A stretch of 14,232 bases of DNA from the NCBI GenBank assembly GCA_040754475.1, contig JBFMCN010000018.1, forward strand, positions 1 through 14,232. The letters are read 5' to 3'. This document shows positions 12,487 to 14,232 of the stretch, in pieces; positions within the stretch are counted from its first letter, which is position 1, and each line of letters starts with the position of its first letter. Under the pieces are notes generated by a model. The model was not told the DNA's origin. It searched no databases and saw only the letters and a program-made list of their open reading frames with translations. Position numbers and translations under genes: made by a program. Source of the stretch: JAJPHY01 sp040754475 (GTDB lineage Bacteria; Actinomycetota; UBA4738; HRBIN12).

Positions 12487-14232
12487 ATGAGGCGATATCT
12501 GAAGGTGCTGGCCCTGGTAGCCATCTTGGCGGTGGCCGCCGCGGCCTGCGGGGAAGGCGAGGAAGGCGGGGAAGCCACGCCGTCCGGAGCGACGCCCCAG
12601 AAGGGCGGCACGCTCGTAATGGCCCAGTTGGGCGACGTCACAGCCGCCTTCGACCCGCAGAAGGAGTACTACCAGGTACCGTTCGCCTACTACCAGTGCT
12701 GTCTGCTGCGAACGCTGGTCGGCTACAACGGCCTGGACGCCCAGCACGACGGGAACGCGTTGTTCCCGGACCTTGCGTCCGAGATGCCGGAGATCTCGTC
12801 CGACGGGCTGACATGGACCTTCCACATGAAGGAAGGGCTTCACTACGCGCCCCCGCTCCAGGACGTTGAGATCACGGCTCCGGACGTCATCCGGGCCTTG
12901 ATCCGCGAGGCCACGCCGAGCGTGGCAGCGGGGTACGGCTTCTACTACGGCGTGATCGAGGGGTTCGACGCCTACTCGGCAGGCGAAGCGGATACGATCA
13001 CCGGGCTCTCGGCTCCCGACGACTACACGCTCGTGATCAAGCTGACGGAGCCGGCCGGGGACCTCGGATTCCGCTTGGCTCTGCCGGCGGCCGCCCCGAT
13101 CCCGCCCAACCCGGCCAACCCCGACGCCGTGCTCGGGGTCGCCGACGGGCACGACGACGACTACGGGCGGTTCCTGGTGGCCTCCGGGCCGTACATGTTC
13201 GAGGGCTCCGACGACCTCGACTTCTCGCTGCCTGCCGGCAAGCAGAAGCCGATAGCCGGGTACGTGCCGAACAAGTCCTACTCCCTGGTTCGGAACCCGT
13301 CTTGGGACCCGGAGACGGACGATCTTCGGCCGGCATACGTCGACGCGATCCAGGTCTCGATCGGCGGTGAGGAGGCCGTGCTGGACCAGAAGGTCGAGAC
13401 CGGTGACATAGACCTGGTCTTCGACACGTCGGCTCCAGAGCCCGAGTTCATCAAGAAGTTCCAGTCGACGCCGGAGCTGCAGGATCAGATCTTCGTCGAT
13501 CCGGCTGAGGCCAACTACTACGCGATGATGAACCTGGGCGTTCCGCCCTTCGACGACATCCACGTCCGTAAGGCCGTCAACCTCGCCATCGACAAGGAAG
13601 GGTTCCGTCGCCTTGGCGGAGGCGCCGTGACTGCCGAGATCGCCGGCCACTTCGTCCCGGATGGGATGATCAACGACCTGTTGAAGGACTACGACCCCTA
13701 CGCCACGCCGGACCACAAGGGTGCCGACACGCCTGAGGGATTGGAGCTGGCCAAGGGGGAGATGGCCCAGTCCAAGTACGACACCGACGCCGATGGCGTG
13801 TGCGACGATCCCGTGTGCAAGGACGTGCTGACGGTGGCGAACAACTCCGAGGGCGCTCAGGCGCAGGCCGCGTTGATCCGGCAGAACCTGGACAAGATCG
13901 GGATCACGCTCAACATCAAGTCGTTCACCCAGGCCGCCGCCTACGGGAAGGTCATGGACCCCAAGAACCACATCGCGTTCACCACGGGGTGGGGCGGCTG
14001 GATGAAGGACTACGCGGACCCCTACACGTTCATCTGGCCGCTCTTGTACGGGCCGAACATCCTCGACCAGTACAACACGAACTACATGATGATCGGCGCG
14101 ACTCCCGAGCAGATGGAGAAGTACGGGTACGAGATCACCGAAGTGCCGAGCATGGACGCGCAGATCGAGGCGTGCTTCCCGCTCACGGGCGACGAGCGCG
14201 TCCAGTGCTGGTCGGACGCGGACGAGTACCTG
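12487..14232 (+). CDS. ABC transporter solute-binding lipoprotein, family 5 (peptide/oligopeptide type), partial
   Basis: Extracellular lipid-anchored receptor that delivers a peptide-like ligand to the permease encoded upstream. The frame is open for 582 codons to the window edge, so the C-terminus is missing. Residues 1-20 form a lipoprotein signal (MRRYLKVLALVAILAVAAAA) and C21 is the likely lipidated Cys, with Ala rather than Leu at -3. An acidic, Gly-rich linker (22-40) leads to KGGTLVMA (39-46), the usual beginning of this family. Other family features are LFPDLASEMPEISSDGLTWT (92-111) and FDDIHVRKAVNLAIDK (355-370). An unusual element is DTDADGVCDD (432-441) with C439 and C444, resembling a calcium-binding DxDxDG loop. 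ATG 12487 is set by the ribosome-binding site and signal peptide. Family assignment is firm; ligand unknown. Confidence 0.93.
   Translation, partial: MRRYLKVLALVAILAVAAAACGEGEEGGEATPSGATPQKGGTLVMAQLGDVTAAFDPQKEYYQVPFAYYQCCLLRTLVGYNGLDAQHDGNALFPDLASEMPEISSDGLTWTFHMKEGLHYAPPLQDVEITAPDVIRALIREATPSVAAGYGFYYGVIEGFDAYSAGEADTITGLSAPDDYTLVIKLTEPAGDLGFRLALPAAAPIPPNPANPDAVLGVADGHDDDYGRFLVASGPYMFEGSDDLDFSLPAGKQKPIAGYVPNKSYSLVRNPSWDPETDDLRPAYVDAIQVSIGGEEAVLDQKVETGDIDLVFDTSAPEPEFIKKFQSTPELQDQIFVDPAEANYYAMMNLGVPPFDDIHVRKAVNLAIDKEGFRRLGGGAVTAEIAGHFVPDGMINDLLKDYDPYATPDHKGADTPEGLELAKGEMAQSKYDTDADGVCDDPVCKDVLTVANNSEGAQAQAALIRQNLDKIGITLNIKSFTQAAAYGKVMDPKNHIAFTTGWGGWMKDYADPYTFIWPLLYGPNILDQYNTNYMMIGATPEQMEKYGYEITEVPSMDAQIEACFPLTGDERVQCWSDADEYL

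Noticed and set aside
12466..13971. 501-codon open frame on the minus strand under the solute-binding protein gene
   Set aside because: It is antisense to a clear lipoprotein with signal peptide and ribosome-binding site. Long antisense frames are expected in GC-rich DNA with G/C at third codon positions, and the predicted product has no recognisable motif.
1..14232. CRISPR arrays, insertion sequences, tRNA or rRNA genes, attachment sites, defence systems
   Set aside because: No spaced identical repeats, transposase or integrase motifs, terminal inverted repeats or tRNA-like segments were recognised; coding sequence fills almost the whole window with uniform composition.

Overview
This is a high-GC, densely coding chromosomal stretch. 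It most likely comes from a member of the Actinobacteriota, probably an uncultured or deep-branching one. The evidence is the run uvrC-rapZ-gap-pgk-tpiA, a RapZ P-loop with Arg in place of Lys, frequent GTG starts, start codons placed just after TAGNNT boxes with no Shine-Dalgarno sequence, and a Cys-rich peptide-ABC pair. I did not compare against any database, so the phylum call is an inference.

Layout. (1) Bases 1-1089, minus strand: a kynureninase-like class V (PLP) aminotransferase, cut by the left edge, divergent from everything else. (2) Bases 1174-6897, plus strand: nucleotide excision repair genes uvrA and uvrC, then rapZ. No uvrB is present. uvrA and uvrC each start 6 nt after a TAGAAT hexamer, so both look leaderless; rapZ overlaps the uvrC stop by one base. 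(3) Bases 6898-7042: a non-coding promoter region with spaced CCGTT repeats and short hairpins. (4) Bases 7043-11298: a tight glycolytic operon gap-pgk-tpiA-apgM, covering glyceraldehyde-3-phosphate to 2-phosphoglycerate plus triose isomerisation. gap/pgk and tpiA/apgM overlap in the same GTGA arrangement. (5) Bases 11299-11384: a hairpin, a TATACT box and a Shine-Dalgarno sequence. (6) Bases 11385-14232: the start of a peptide/nickel-type ABC importer operon, with a DppC/OppC-like permease and then a family 5 solute-binding lipoprotein cut by the right edge. The second permease and the ATPases are not visible and probably lie downstream.

Most of the window is housekeeping DNA, and I see no mobile element, CRISPR array, RNA gene or defence system. 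The points worth a second look are: absence of yvcK and whiA between rapZ and gap; an apgM-type mutase following tpiA where secG is usual; the repeated TAGNNT-N6/7-start geometry; the CCGTT repeats; ligand and signature substitutions in UvrA; and a calcium-loop-like, two-cysteine motif in the binding protein that coincides with a two-cysteine outer loop in its permease.
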